Source: Rana temporaria
Taxonomy: Eukaryota > Chordata > Amphibia > Anura > Ranidae
Direction of reading: 5' to 3'
Assembly: GCF_905171775.1 (NCBI RefSeq)
Contig: NC_053499.1
Coordinates: 145,950,751 to 146,014,750, forward strand
Length of the DNA stretch: 64,000 bases
Shown here: positions 1 through 12,542 of the stretch, in pieces
Layout of the letters: each line of letters begins with the position of its first letter
Position numbering within the stretch: the stretch's first letter is position 1
Translations under genes and position numbers: made by a program
The notes under the pieces: generated by a model
The model's database searches: none
Told to the model about the DNA's origin: nothing
What the model saw: only the letters and a program-made list of their open reading frames with translations

Positions 1-954
1 CACCGTTTCCCAGCCGAGGCGGCGCTGTTTTTTTGAATGCAGAGGCCGGGCGTGACGTCATAACATCCAACATCCATCTGGTCTGCCGCAAATCTCTATG
101 ATCAGCATCCGGCCTGGCAGATCCGTTCTCCGACTCACCAATCGCAGCGGTAAGTCGGTAGAAGCACGGAAGGGAGGGGGGGACTTCCCCTTTTGCCACC
201 TGTAAGAACGATCAAGCGTCGGAACAGCCGCTATGATCATTCTTATGGTGTAGAGAATTGCCGGCTGAAAATGCCGATATCTGAATGATGCTTGTAGCTG
301 AACCCATCATTCATATATAGCCCCACAAATCCCAGGACGTCATATGAAGGCCTCTGGGCGCAAAGTGGTTACATTTGTAGGACTACTTCCATAGGACCCG
401 CTGGATAGAATGGGTCCTCTGTTCTTTTCCCTGACTTTCTTAAGACCCTCGGCCCCCATGACACAGAAGGCTGAGTGTACAAACATACAATATCACAGGA
501 AATTACTGAAAGTAATAGTACCCAATAATAGTGCTATATTAAAGAAAACAACTACCAAACCAGGTAGTAAAGGCAAACATAATATATTGTCACCCAATAT
601 TGTTGGTAACTAGGAAGCATAAAACAGGTTACAATGGTAATAACACAATTTAGCTTACAAAGTGATTAACAGTAAGGACTAGGCATAAGAAGCAGAGTGG
701 ATGCTCCAGAACTTTTCTGACAGTTTAATAAAAATCCTCTTTGCAATCCTCCTACTGCACAGTACATGTTGGGATCTGTAGTGTAGCCATTATAGTGTAA
801 CCATTATATGGCTGCCAGCTCAAATGACCGCTCTTCAGTGCTCTGCATAGAAGTCTATGGGCTTGCTTGGCTTTAGCTTTTTCCCCTGCTGGCCGGAGGA
901 GGATGGTGCAGCGTAGCATCAGTATCCCAGTAGAAGAGAAGAATAAAGGGCAAT
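1..954. other. No gene recognised; CpG-rich start, otherwise AT-rich intronic-type sequence
   Basis: The first 240 bases are GC- and CpG-rich and may be the end of a repeat cut by the window edge. The remainder is AT-rich, with short open frames that resemble no family I know. No splice-bounded coding segment stands out. Confidence 0.5.
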
Positions 955-1220
955 GGGGCTTATTTACGAAAGGCAAATCCACTTTGCACTACAAGTGCAA
1001 ACTGCACTCGAAAGTGCACTCGCAGTAGATCTGAAATGAGGGGAAGCTCTGCTGATTTTATTATCCAATAATGTGCAAGCTAAAATGCTGTTTTTTATTT
1101 ACCTTGCATGTCCCCCTCAGATCTACAGAGACTGCATTTCCATGTGCACTTTCAGTGCAATTTTTAAGTGCACTTTGCACTTGTAGTGGAAAGTGGATTT
1201 GCCTTTAGTAAATAACCCCC
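955..1220. mobile_element. Palindromic MITE, AAT target duplication
   Basis: Inverted ends start GGGGCTTATTTAC on the left and finish GTAAATAACCCCC on the right. Both arms continue into GGCAAATCCACTTTGCACT-like sequence, so the element folds into a long hairpin. AAT lies directly on both sides (952-954 and 1221-1223), which fits a 3-bp target-site duplication. There is no coding capacity. A shorter relative lies at 41897-41974. The superfamily is not certain; a 3-bp duplication and G-rich ends would suit a PIF/Harbinger-like mobiliser. Confidence 0.8.
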
Positions 1221-1223
1221 AAT

Positions 1224-2133
1224 GTCTCCATCTCCATCTTGTTGTAGCCCAGCACCTGGCTACACATTAAAAACTGGAGTTCTACTTTAATTTACACAAA
1301 TAAAGGGAGGGCTGTGTATTAAATGTACTTAATAATAATTACATTTATAATATATAGTTAGGTGAGGTGATGTCATTGGAAGCATCAGAAGAAAGCATAG
1401 AAGTTTTTTTTCATCTTTATTTAATTTTTTTTATTTTTTTTGGGTGGGAAGTCAGGAAAGTGGACCTTTATATTGAATTTAATCAAAACTTCATCTACAT
1501 TATAATAATAAAGACAATCGCAATTTCCAAAACGGCAAACACAGTTATTTCACACCTAAACTATATTCATATTGAATTTAATATATATATATTGAATTGA
1601 ATTGCACAATATGTTCAGTGAAAGCATTGATCGCTGTCCTGCTGTCTTCCTTGCTAACAATTGGCAGGTTTAATCTAGAGTACATTCCTGGTAGTAATCA
1701 GCACACATTCTGTATCCACCTAATTCCAGCACATTCTGCAGTGATGAGTGTGCCGGTCTCTGGCCTGCATATTTTGGGAAACCATAAATACTAGAAGAGC
1801 TCAGTACTCAGCTGTGTAAGATGCAGCCACATGGAAGTTCTGCTGTGCTCTGTGCAATGTGGAGAAGCCTCGGAACATTCCTGGCCAGTGACGCCATAGT
1901 TCCCAGATCTTGTGCAATCGCTTCTGACGTGGGGTATGTTTTACCAATTAGGTCCCTTAATTTCTTAAGTCTCATTCAGAAAATCAGATCATTTCTAATA
2001 GCATATATTTCCAGAGAGGAAGATAAAATGCAATAATTCATTCATTCAAGCAGCACTCCACTTACCACTAATATAGTTAGTTACCTTACATCTGTCTTAA
2101 TATAGTCTTTCCATAATCCAGTGCAGATATCAG
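1224..2133. other. No gene recognised
   Basis: AT-rich intronic-type sequence with poly-T runs near 1405-1440 and a TA-rich patch near 1580-1600. No coding or repeat family is recognised with confidence. Confidence 0.5.
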
Positions 2134-2594
2134 CAGTGGCGGCTGGTGTTTTCTTCTTTTGGGGGGGTGGCAAACACACCCTCCCTGGTTGGTCGGCAGC
2201 AAATCATCCCATCGTCGCCCCCCCAAGAGGACGACTGGGACACCAAAGCCCCGCACTTACCCCACCTAAAAAGCGGGTAGCACGTCCGGCGAGCGGCAGC
2301 TTTCTTTCTTCCTCGTGCATTACAGTGACTTCTGCCGCGCATCTCCCTCCTCCTTTTAGGTGTCCAATAGGATCGCCCTGTCCTTACAGCCAATCAGGAA
2401 ATGGGTATCAGACCCATGCTTTCTGATTGGCGGAGAGGCAATTCAGTGTTAGAATAATGAATATTCATTCGCTATTCTAACACACCTGGGTGGGCTCCGA
2501 GCGCAATGCCCTGCGACCGGAGCCCACACTATTTTGAAGTCTATTAGAGCCTCTGGCTCTAATCAGTTGCTTCAAAAAACCACTCCCGCCACTG
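2134..2594. mobile_element. Possible hAT-like non-autonomous element
   Basis: The left end reads CAGTGGCGGCTGGTG and a matching CCCGCCACTG appears at 2585-2594, giving short inverted ends of a type common in vertebrate hAT elements. The interior is GC-rich and contains a hairpin near 2492-2526 (TGGGCTCCG against CGGAGCCCA). The 8-bp flanks do not match, so the right boundary may be wrong or the element damaged. Confidence 0.4.
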
Positions 2595-2599
2595 TAATT

Positions 2600-3337
2600 C
2601 ATGCGCCCGGCATTCTGAAAGGGTCCGGATGCATGAATAGGGGGTGGCAGCGGGGATGTAAGGGAAAGACGGTGCACGTGTTATCAGACTGTGAATAGGT
2701 CGATTTTTGCCTTGTGACCCAAGCTGGCTCTATTGCATAATGCTATTAGCCTGACATGTTGCAGACACTGGGTCCTGGAGTGGGAGGGGTTAGGGCAGCT
2801 TAAATTCGGAGGAGAACACAATGGGACCCTAAGCAGTGTTGTGATGCTGATTCATTGCCCTTCTAGCTTTGCAGTTAGTCCTCGTTCACATCTGGCGTTT
2901 TGGGATCTCGGGAATAATCTCTGCCCATGATCCCAAATCACACTGAAATAGTGGCAAAATGCACCATGCGTGTTTAGGTTTTATTCATTTTTAATGTCAC
3001 CTAAATGTGGTGTGGTGTTGCTGTAATTGTTGCTTGATCAATCGTGCTGCAATCTGGGAACATTGCAGCTGAACACTGAAGGTTGTCATCCAAAAAGGAG
3101 CAGGAGCTTCTTTTGGGCAACAAACCACAATTGCAGAATGATTTATCATGGTACCTTAGCTACTACACATGTTTTGGTTCCATTAAAATGAATGGCACCT
3201 AGACACAGGTATTGTGTTTGCCACTATTGCAGGACTGGGCATGCTTGTGATGCCATTCATCTAATATAACCATATTAAGTCAAATGTTAGTCATATTAGG
3301 TCAATGATCTCATGAACATTCCCGTCCTTTTGTGCAC
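2600..3337. other. No gene recognised
   Basis: Mixed-composition sequence without a recognisable gene. The patch at 2875-2900 resembles the GTTCACAC-type ends of the element at 51561, but only weakly. Confidence 0.4.
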
Positions 3338-3345
3338 ATCGGCTG

Positions 3346-4121
3346 TAGGGGTGTGCATATTCACTGGCCTCATGATTCGATTAAGATTATCATGTCAACG
3401 ATTCAATTCGATTCGATTCCGCGATGCATCACGATTACAGCGCAAGTGCGCATGGCTCTCCCCCCAAAATACTAAAGGAGATGATCAGAGACTGCAGATG
3501 TGGTACAGGAGATGATCAGAGACTGCGGACATAGTACAGGAGATGGTCAGTGACTGTGGACATAGTACAGGAGATGGTCTATATTTCTCCTCCATACAGC
3601 CCAGTCCCTGCCTGCAGGGACAATGACTTATCACAGGTGACACATCAGATTCCACTACATGCCCGGTCCCCGGATCACAGCACCCCCTCCTCCTCTGTAC
3701 TTACATGCTGCTCTGCGCACAGAGGATGATTGGAGGGAACTTACTTGTGTCATTGCAGCCTTGTAATTAGATGGGCGATCTGCCTGCTCACCATCCCCCA
3801 ATCTCCATTTCAGCTCTCGTCCATTTTCTCGTCAGCAGGGTGTTTGTATATGCCGCGCTAATGTGACTGACTGCCCGGCCCGCCCCTCTCCACTCTGCTC
3901 TCACGTCTCTCCTGGCGTCAGCCCCTCTCGCCTTTCTACTGATCTGATAGTTACAGTCAGTGGACGGGGCTGACGCCAGGAGAGACGTGAGACGTAAGAG
4001 GAGAGAATGGAGCGCTCTCCCGGGAGAGGCGGGCTAGACATTGATTATCACGGTTGCATGCATCGGTGCCACATCGGGGACACCCAAATCGCGATGCACC
4101 GATTTAAATTTGACACCCCTA
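3346..4121. mobile_element. hAT-type non-autonomous element
   Basis: Ends are TAGGGGTGTGCA on the left and TGACACCCCTA on the right, typical of hAT inverted ends. The 8-bp flanks ATCGGCTG (3338-3345) and ATCGGCAC (4122-4129) agree at six of eight bases, as expected for an aged hAT target duplication. Near both ends lie CGATTCGATT / CGATGCACCGATT stretches, also seen in the element at 9490-10833. No transposase frame is present; the interior carries a small minisatellite and GC-rich sequence. Confidence 0.75.
3477..3578. repeat. 31-bp tandem repeat, about 3.3 copies
   Basis: Units begin at 3477, 3508, 3539 and 3570 with GGAGATGATCAGAGACTG or a close variant, giving a constant 31-bp period. 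It lies inside the hAT-type element. Confidence 0.9.
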
Positions 4122-4129
4122 ATCGGCAC

Positions 4130-5484
4130 AACCATGATGAGGGCCTTTTTTGTGCTCTAATACTTTTGTAAACTTTCCTAATCCCTTCCACTCTAGGACC
4201 CAGTGCCTGCTCCACACACAAGTACATGTAGCAAGGTTAGTTTGCACATTGCAATTAAATTGCAGCATGCTGTATTTTTTGCGTGTTCATCTGACCGATA
4301 ATCAAAAATTAGCTGCATCTGGATGCATAAAACATGTCTGTACACTAAAGCTAAAGTGCACTGCTGGGTTCGCTTCCCTTGGTATTTTTTTTATAAGATG
4401 TACCACTTGGCAAAATACATCAGTCTGAATCATGAAGATTATTCTCAGATAAAACTTTGGAGCTGACATTTTTTTTTACTGATAACTGCTTGAAGACATA
4501 AAAATTGTCTGCTAGCAGCTAGACAAAAACAAGTCTTGTAAGTAGCATATTTATCAGCAGAGGTAATCTCATGGCGTGCATTGTCTTGGCTTGTTCCCTC
4601 TCAGGTCCTGCTGTGTGTGGACAGAAAACTGCCTCGTTCAGATCTGACTGGAGGGACCGGAGATTTCAGAGGGGTGGGGCCTGTTCATTTTTATGAAGAT
4701 ATTACACACAAGGAGCATTGGTCAAAGCCAGATCAGCCTGAAGAAAGCCAAAATTCTGAACATGGAGAAAAAATGCAATGAAGGATAATTTGCAGGTTAA
4801 AGGGCTGTGAGGGGATGGAATATTCATGGAATCGGCTCATGAGAAAATACATAAGCATGTTAGCAGGTTGTGCTGCAAGTCATAAAGGTATAACACAATA
4901 GAGAAGGATGCTGCATAATGTTAATGAATGGCAGAGCAAGCAATAACCCTAAACAACACTGGCACAGAGAGCCTACTGATTAGCGTCTTTGTAGTTCTGG
5001 GTTCTTGCATTAAGTTATTTCGGTACTCCATCTGCATGGAGTATGTTCCTCCTAGTGTTTGTTTTGGTTTCATTTTGCTGCAGTTTGTACCCTAGAGGCC
5101 TCTGACCACTTTCCCTAGAATTAACTGTAAGTGACTGATGGGGGTGATCAAGTATAAGCTCCTCTGGGCAGAGATTGATCTGATATAGCATTATGTACTC
5201 TGTACAATGCTGCAATGTGGGCTTAACTCACACTGGCAGTTTTAACCAAGCCTGGGCATGGTTCACCCCTTGGTGTGGTTTGTGTGTGCATTATGAGTGC
5301 TCTGAACCATGTCCTGAAGCACTTGGAACACACAGCGGAAGTGAGCCGGCAGTGTCGTGCATGCAGGCCCCCCACCCAGAAGTGTCAGATCACGTATCTA
5401 TAGGTGATCCTACACACAGGTGCCACCCTGTAGCAATAAAACTGATATAGGGTGGACCTGAAGAGGTTAAAGGTCAGTTGATTT
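4130..5484. other. No gene recognised
   Basis: Ordinary intronic-type sequence. Short open frames exist on both strands, but none has recognisable family motifs or flanking splice signals that would support an exon. Confidence 0.5.
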
Positions 5485-5698
5485 GGCTGCTTTCAAAGTG
5501 ATCGCAGGTGCATTGCACAAAGCCATAGACTTCTATTATATCCTATGAGTTTGGTGTGCTTTCTGAACGAGCACCTAAGCTCCTGAATTTGGGCGTTTTT
5601 AGAAAGTGCATCACACCTACAGGATATAATGGAAGTCTACAGCAAAGTGCAGCTAACCCACAGGTGCACTGCACTGCACCCGCAGTGAGGAAGCAGCC
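5485..5698. mobile_element. Imperfect palindromic MITE
   Basis: The left arm GGCTGCTTTCAAAGTG...GCAGGTGCATTGCAC pairs with the right arm GTGCACTGCACTGCACC...GGAAGCAGCC. The central parts ATAGACTTCTATTATATCC and GGATATAATGGAAGTCTA are also complementary. The whole region can fold into one hairpin. No coding content. Confidence 0.65.
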
Positions 5699-5959
5699 TT
5701 AGACCCCTTTACACGATTGGTCTGATTGGGTCTACCTGTCCAATTTACAGGCAGGCCCAATCGGACCCTCCATTCACCTCTATGGCATTGCAGATATAAA
5801 TGAACGTGTCTGTTTATACACACCTACCTCCAATCTGTTTCGCTAAATAAACAGAAGGGGGATCTGTCCCCTTCCATCGGATCGGAGGGCTCATAGAGTA
5901 GAGCGGGCTGTGTCTGCTCTGCATATGTAGAGTGGACAAGGACCTGCCATCCGCCTGCC

Positions 5960-6034
5960 CAGCTCATTGTGGCCTGCAACCGGTTACCAAGTTGTTTAGG
6001 TGGGCCTCGCTCTTCAAAAGGTTGGGCACCCCTG
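5960..6034. mobile_element. Right-end remnant of a hAT element
   Basis: The sequence finishes AAAAGGTTGGGCACCCCTG, the reverse complement of the common hAT end CAGGGGTGCCCAACCTTTT. No matching left end was found nearby, so only a fragment is called. Confidence 0.6.
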
Positions 6035-6178
6035 ATCTATGGCCAGTTTAAGTTCCCAGTACCTGAAAACATGTTACACTGACAGCACTATGCAATGGAC
6101 TGTGTCTGGATTTGCTAATAGTAGTGATCTTCACCCTGTTCTGATTTGCCTTTACTGAACACATATTTGGATTTGTAC

Positions 6179-6239
6179 AGATTAACATTAATACAGATTA
6201 ACAGTATTATACAGATTAACATTAATACAGATTAACAGT
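6179..6239. repeat. Short tandem duplication of ACAGATTAACATTAAT-type units
   Basis: Four close repeats of TACAGATTAACA follow each other, two followed by TTAATA and two by GT. It looks like slippage or a local duplication. Confidence 0.8.
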
Positions 6240-6679
6240 TGCAGCACCAAACATGCTGATCAGGCAGGCTTTTGTTTGGGAAGGGTTCAGATTAGCTCAC
6301 ACAAGCACACATTTGAGGCCTCTATAATTAGGTCTTCTGTAGGGCGAAACGCATTGGAGCACAAGGTAGACAGATTGGTCTACACGTCATGAACTTTTTT
6401 TTTTGTGCATTAAAGCTTGACTCAGATCAACAATGTCATTGGTGTGCAGCCTGTTCATTTCTCCTTGACAATCAGTCTGGCACAGTGGGGGTGCGCTCCC
6501 AGATGGGTACCTGACAGAGGCTGAAGGTACGAAGGGAGAGGGGCGCTTTGGAGCAGCGTGTTCATTATTATTTACACATATTTGGGGCCTGTTCGCTTCT
6601 AGAGAGGGGCCAGATAAACTATTTTGCAAAATTACTTGTAAACCAAGGACCTAATTATAAAGCTTACCTGCAAGCTTAA

Positions 6680-7023
6680 ATGGGTTGTAAAGGTTCGTTT
6701 TTTATTTTCTAAATAGGTTACTTTAAGCAAGTGCATTGTTGGTTCACTTACCTTTTCCTTCAATTTCCCTTCTAAATGTTTTTTTTCCGTGTTTTCTTTG
6801 TCTGAATTTCTCACTTCCTGTTTCTCTTCAGTAAGCTGTTCTAAATGACTTTCCACCGCTCGGATGATGGTGGAAAGCTTACTGAGGAGAAACAGGAAGT
6901 GAGAAATTCAAACAAAGAAAAAAACATTTAGAAGGGAAATCGAAGGAAAAGGTAAGTGAACCAACAATGCACTAGCTTAAAGAAACCTATTTAGAAAATA
7001 AAAGACGAACCTTTACAACCTCT
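6680..7023. mobile_element. Palindromic MITE bounded by TTAA
   Basis: The element lies between TTAA at 6676-6679 and TTAA at 7024-7027. Ends are ATGGGTTGTAAAGGTTCG and CGAACCTTTACAACCTCT. The arms stay complementary almost to the centre near 6850 (for example CACTTCCTGTTTCTC against GAGAAACAGGAAGTG), so it is a single long hairpin of about 344 bp. TTAA flanks are typical of piggyBac-type insertion. No transposase is encoded. Confidence 0.8.
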
Positions 7024-7027
7024 TTAA

Positions 7028-7759
7028 GCTGGGTGTACACTAGTAGATTTTTGAATGAAGCTTTATACAAAAGTTCTAGGATTATTCAACAGCATGATTA
7101 ATGTAGTTTGAAATTTAGTTTGCTTTTAAAGGCTAAGTTCACCTTTCTGAACATGTTACACCCGTATTTAGGGTGTAAAATGTTCAGCATCCACCCTACT
7201 ATCCCCCCCCCCACCTGCCGGTGACAGAGGGCGGGGGACCTTCTACCAACATCTGCTTTCACAATTAAACCGAAACAGCTGTGTGGGGCACTACCCACTG
7301 TGAATGAATAGACTTCAAATACCATCAGCCATTATGACTGATGGCTTATAGTTCTCAATGAACTGTGAGGACACTGGTGAGTGCTCTTGTAGTTCACTGA
7401 TCTTCTTGCTGTCAAGTAACTGCCTGCCCGTATAAGAGGTACAGGCAGACAGCTATCTTGAGAGTCTGTAGGGGCCTGGCATTGAACCCACGATCTGCTG
7501 ATTGCAGGTGCAGTGCTTTGCAGGCTTCTTAGGACAACAATTTAAAAAAAAAACTTTTTTTTTACCAGCATTTTGTTAAGGTGAACTTATCCTTTAACTT
7601 TAAAATTTGGAATGCATGTACTTTCATTTCTCCATCCTAATCCTTTGAATTTTCTTTTCACTATGGTTGAAAATGAAATTTCATTCCACTAACGATTAGA
7701 GGATCAAACATTCTTAAAACAAAACTTTCATTTGAAAATTGACTGGTGTATACTTAGCT
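7028..7759. mobile_element. MITE with GTGTACACTAGT-type ends, interrupted by a later insertion
   Basis: Left end AGCTGGGTGTACACTAGTAG matches the reverse complement of the right end, which reads ACTGGTGTATACTTAGCT. The middle is occupied by the TTAA-bounded element at 7130-7593, so the two halves of this MITE are 7028-7129 and 7594-7759. It abuts the preceding palindrome at a shared TTAA. Confidence 0.65.
7130..7593. mobile_element. TTAA-bounded element nested in another MITE
   Basis: TTAA occurs at 7126-7129 and 7594-7597. The inverted ends are AGGCTAAGTTCACCTT and AAGGTGAACTTATCCT. There is no coding potential. Being nested, it is younger than the surrounding element. TTAA flanks suggest mobilisation by a piggyBac-type transposase. 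Confidence 0.75.
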
Positions 7760-7764
7760 TTTAA

Positions 7765-9481
7765 CCCACCCCCTCCCTCCATCCTAAATAGGATGTCATT
7801 GTATGTTGTCCAATGCAGTACCTACCTAGCATACACGATGCACCATAAATGTTCTCTCTATCACAGGACTGGATCATTTTCCATGATCAGGCAGAAGATG
7901 TCATACTGACCTGTACAATGTATAGAACTGGCTTTACTTGAGCTGGCACACAGCTGGAGCAGGCAGACTCCTCAGGGTGTGTGTGGTTCTCTGTCCTTGG
8001 GTTGGATCACATTTCTTGACTTTCCATCCTGACAACAAAGCTCTCCTGCAGCTCAACCCCTCACAACCCTGTGGAGACTGTATGATTATGTATATTTATA
8101 CACTTCCTCTTTATGGTGGTTGGGACATGATTGCCTTTGGGAAGTTTGGCTACAATTACAGAACTGTAAAACATTTTTTGCCAGCCTTGAAATGTTAACT
8201 CGAAGACGCCATTGTCAGTATCAACCTATAATGTAAAGAAGAGGTGGGAGGACAGCTGTGTGTCTTGAGTAGACAGCGTTCCTGTATATACAGATAGAGG
8301 CAGTATTTTAAATATGGGGCATGTGCATCCAATGATGGTAGACATTGGAAGTTTGTTATAGAATTGTTTAGGGCTGGCTCTATTCAATTATGTTTTGCTG
8401 ATGCTGGAAAGTTTTTTCTTCTTCCAGGAATTTAAATGCTGAGCGCCAAGGTCACTGTGTCCCCTGAAGCCATATATTTTATGTATCCATTTTGGGTGAA
8501 ACTAACAGAGTAGTGCAAGAACAATTCTTGCGCCACTCTTCTAAACACAAAATGGAGCAGATGCTGCTCCTAATTAACAATAATTAGCCTCTTTGTTAAT
8601 CATTAAAAAATTGTGATCTTGATTCAACCTCCCACACGATCTTAATCCAGCATTTCCACAATTCTTGTTCGCAGCTGTAATAAAACAAAAAATATCAACA
8701 AAGCGCTGAAAGGGAGATAAAAATACTTTTTTTCTGACACTTGTTGCTTACAAGTTAAAATCTGTATTTTTAGGTAGAAAATTACTTAGAATCTGCAAAC
8801 ATTATATATACATATATATTTGTTTCTATAGCAGAGACCCTAGAGAATAAAATGGCAGTTGTTGCAACATTTTATGTCACTGTATTTGCGCAGTAGTCTT
8901 TCAAAAGCATTTTTTTGGGGAGAAAATGCACTTCAATAAATAAAATAAAGTTAGCCAGCCCAGTTTTTTGGTACAATGTGAAAAATGATGTTACGCAGAG
9001 CATTGTGATGTTTATTCTAAGAAAACAAATGTATTCTCATTTTATTCAGAATCATGCAGCTCTAAGAGCAATCATTTCTGTGTTCTGTGGCCATGACAGA
9101 TACAGTACAGCACAGGGGAGCTGGAGCTGCATGCACCAAAATCTCCACCTACCCCCGACCACCCGCTAAGCTCAGAGGAGGAGGGAGGAGGACGGCTATT
9201 AACCCTACAGGCTCTGTTCATGTAGTATATTCATTGCACGGGCAGAGAGAGGGCTGTGATATGTCTGCTGACATTTCACATCATGTACTCCAGGTCTATA
9301 TTGGAAAACTTTGAGTGAGATAACCTCCGTGCCAAAAATAGAATAAAATTAAAATAAGAAAAATAAATTGAATTAATTTCTGCTTCCCTGAAAGAGTGAA
9401 GTGACTCCTAGTGATAATATAGAACAGGATAGGGGACACTGTCCATGTGCCACAATATTAGTGATTATGTACCAGTTCTAT
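7765..9481. other. No gene recognised
   Basis: AT-rich intronic-type DNA. A longer open frame near 7938-8198 shows no family motif and is not supported as a gene. Confidence 0.5.
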
Positions 9482-9489
9482 ATAAATTA

Positions 9490-10833
9490 TAGGGCTGCTA
9501 CTGATTAAAATTTTTGTGTTCGATTAATCGTTTTTTTTTAAATCGATTAATCGACTAATTTCGATTAATTAACGCACATACAGATACAACTACTTTTAGC
9601 TGATCTCCTTGCATTGCAACTCTGCATTAGTCAGTGGTAAATGTGGTATACACTATATACAATCACTCGACACTAGTTGGTTTCCACAATCAATGACTTC
9701 CCCCCCCATACCGTAATATCCACATCTGCCCCCAAACCGTAATATCCACATCTCCCCCCCCCCCCATACTGTAATATCCATATATCCCCCCCATACTGCA
9801 AGAATATACACATCTGCCCCCCATACTGTAATATACACATCTAACCCCCATACTGTAATATACACATCTGCCCCATGCTGTAATATACACATCTGCCTCC
9901 CATACTGCAAGAATATACACATCTGCCCCCATGTGTACATTACAGCATGGGGGCATATGTGTATATTCTTACAGTATGGGGGCAGATGTGTATATTCTTG
10001 CAGTATGGGGGCAGATGTGTATATTACAGCAGTATGGGGGCAGATGTGTATATTACAGCATCTGCCCCCATGCTTTTATATACACACATCTTCCCCCATG
10101 CTTTTATATACACACATCTGCCCCCATGCTTTTATATACACACATCTGCCCCCATGCTTTTATACACACACATCTGCCCCCATGCTTTTATACACACACA
10201 TCTGCCCCCATGCTTTTATACACACACACATCTGCCCCCATGCTTTTATACACACACACATCTGCCCTCATGCTTTTATACACACACATCTGCCCTCATG
10301 CTTTTATACACACACATCTGCCCCCATGCTTATACACATCTGCCCCCATGCTTATACACATCTGCCCCCATGCTTATAGTCTTATACACATCTGCCCCCA
10401 TGCTTATAGTCTTATACACATCTGCCCCCATGCTTATAGTCTTATACACATCTGCCCCCATGCTTTACATAAACACATATGCCCCCATGCTTTACATAAA
10501 CACATATGCCCCCATGCTTTAATATAAAGAATGGTTTGTTGTCCTCTCTTACCTACATCAGGCAGACCCGTCGGCAGAGAGGCTGATGGACGCGTGTGCG
10601 CGGGAACATAATACAAGCAGGGCGGGCGGGTGATGATGACGTCAGCGCGCCGCTACTTGGTTGCCGCCGGGTGGACCAAGATGGCCGCGGCTCCGGAGCT
10701 AGGCTGAAGCCGCGGCCTTTCCTATCGGCGAGACCGCGGAGCTCACTCCGCGGTTCGTCGATCAAAATAATTTTAGTCGATCAAAGAAATTAACGATTAA
10801 TCGAACAATTAATCGTTAATTTCCGCAGCCCTA
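9490..10833. mobile_element. hAT-type element with perfect 8-bp target duplication
   Basis: Ends are TAGGGCTGC and GCAGCCCTA. ATAAATTA occurs immediately outside both ends (9482-9489 and 10834-10841), a perfect 8-bp duplication as made by hAT transposases. Next to each end are stretches rich in CGATTAATCG. The body is non-coding: a large minisatellite (about 9700-10520) followed by a CpG-rich block (10560-10760). No transposase frame survives, so it is non-autonomous. It shares ATCGATT-rich subterminal sequence with the element at 3346-4121. Confidence 0.88.
9700..10522. repeat. Minisatellite with unit around ACACATCTGCCCCCATGC, orientation switched
   Basis: Dozens of units of about 20-36 bp contain CATCTGCCCCCAT. 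From 9700 to about 9935 they read in this orientation; from about 9943 to 10055 they are inverted (ATGGGGGCAGATGTGTATA); from about 10058 to 10520 they return to the first orientation with TTTTATACACACA spacers. Long open frames here in several phases are translations of the repeat, not genes. Confidence 0.92.
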
Positions 10834-10841
10834 ATAAATTA

Positions 10842-12540
10842 ATATCAAAACATATTCCAACAATCTGATAGTAAATGCACAAATGTGAAAAATATCAAAA
10901 TAGTCCCAACAACATATATTCAATCTTGAAAATCCAGTGACACAAAATTCTTGCTGTGCAGTGTTGATAAGGTACAATCCTTCACCCGAAACTCTCTTAA
11001 AAAAAAAAGACACCCAAAGTGCAAAAGATAAGTAGTCTGCTTACCAGATGTATCTGACCTCTTTAATTAAAAAGAAACTCAGATATCACTTTGGCAGGAT
11101 AATGCCTGCTCACATTTCAGTATGACAGGAGTAGTATGGTACATCTTCCTTGTAATTACAGGCAGGATATTTAATGGAATGGAAGACATCCATAGTGTAA
11201 TACTGATTTAATTGATAAAAAACAAAAGCCAAATGGCTCCTTACTTTAAAAAGTGTGCTAGCTTGTCCGAGACAGCCGCCGAGGGACCCAGAAGACCAAG
11301 TTCGGGGCCACTCTGTGCAAAAAGAGCTGCACAGTGGAGGTAAGTATAACATGTTTGTTATTTTTTTTTTTTTTTTTTTAATTTTATCTGTAGTGACCCT
11401 TTAGACAATAATGATATATTAGCAAGCAAAATTAACAATACCACCACCCAAATTCTTCTCAAGCTATAAGTTAGACTATGTGATCTAAAACTCACATTAA
11501 TTCATACATATATATATAATTGCTACATTATATGTTCTATATTATATTGGAAAACTGCCGCTTTCCCTCAGTTAATTAGGTGCAAACCTGCAGTAGTTTT
11601 CATTTCACATAGAAACTGGCACAGATGGTGCCGATATACCGGAAATAGGTCTAGCTGCTTGGTTAATGTGGCACAGGCAACGTTTGAGAGTTTCTGGGAG
11701 TTTAGTAAATGTTGCTGGTTGTGTTGGGCAGGGAAATTGACAACAAGTAGTCTTAGATGGACATATGTTTTAAATGAATCTAAAGTTTAAGTAATCTGCT
11801 TCTATGTGGACCTCCCTCGTTCCTCTCTTCACCCTCATAATGAGATTTTTGAATAAAATGTTTTCTTTTGATTACATACCTTAAGACCCATCCACTATAC
11901 TTTTACTGTTGACGGGTGGCACGGGCAGGCTCCATAACGTATATATTTGTTTGTAGCACCCTGACATTTAGGCAGGGTTGCTATTAAGTTTATTTGGCAA
12001 GTAATAGTTGCCTTGGCCAATTGATCTTCGTACAGACTTCTGGGAAAATCAGTGAGCCAATCACACTGACAAGAAATTACATTTCTGCATAGCATCTGCC
12101 TGCAGAACACCTTCAGGTTGCTATATTATATAACATTTTGCATAAAACTACAGCACTGCATTGAAAAGGAAAGGTCATTGTTTGATAACATTCAATAACA
12201 ATTTGGCTTGTGTAGAAATTGCATAAGCAAATTTTTTTTTTTATTATTATTTGCCTTTTCCCCCCACAAAAGTGGAGTTGCTCTGTAAGCACAAGGCCAT
12301 CTGTTTTAAAGACCATACTAGTGGAGCAATAAGATGATAGTGTAATTTTGATATATTTTGTATTAAAGTGGATGTAAACCCGATTCATGAAATTTGAGCT
12401 GGGCACATATATCTGCAGTGTTTTGTTATCTCTCTTCAAAGAGCTAAGTCCTGTAGCTCTCTCCAGACCTGTTCCTCTGTTATCAGCCTGATGCCCAACC
12501 ATAAAATTAGTCAGCAAGATATGGCAGACAGCGAAGGCCT
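10842..12540. other. No gene recognised; one TTAA-type element end
   Basis: AT-rich sequence with a poly-T run at about 11360-11380. At 12364 TTAAAGTGGATGTAAACCC matches the left end of the TTAA-bounded family seen at 33318 and 20843, but no right end is found before the LINE fragment at 12543. It is probably a truncated copy. Confidence 0.5.
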
Positions 12541-12542
12541 TA

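Noticed and set aside
10060..10520. CRISPR-like look of regularly spaced repeats
   Set aside because: Spacers are short and nearly identical, the unit drifts, there are no cas genes, and the array sits inside a vertebrate hAT element.
9931..10527. Long open frames (148-198 codons) in three overlapping phases
   Set aside because: They are translations of the CATCTGCCCCCAT minisatellite; every phase stays open because the repeat lacks stops, and no domain is visible.
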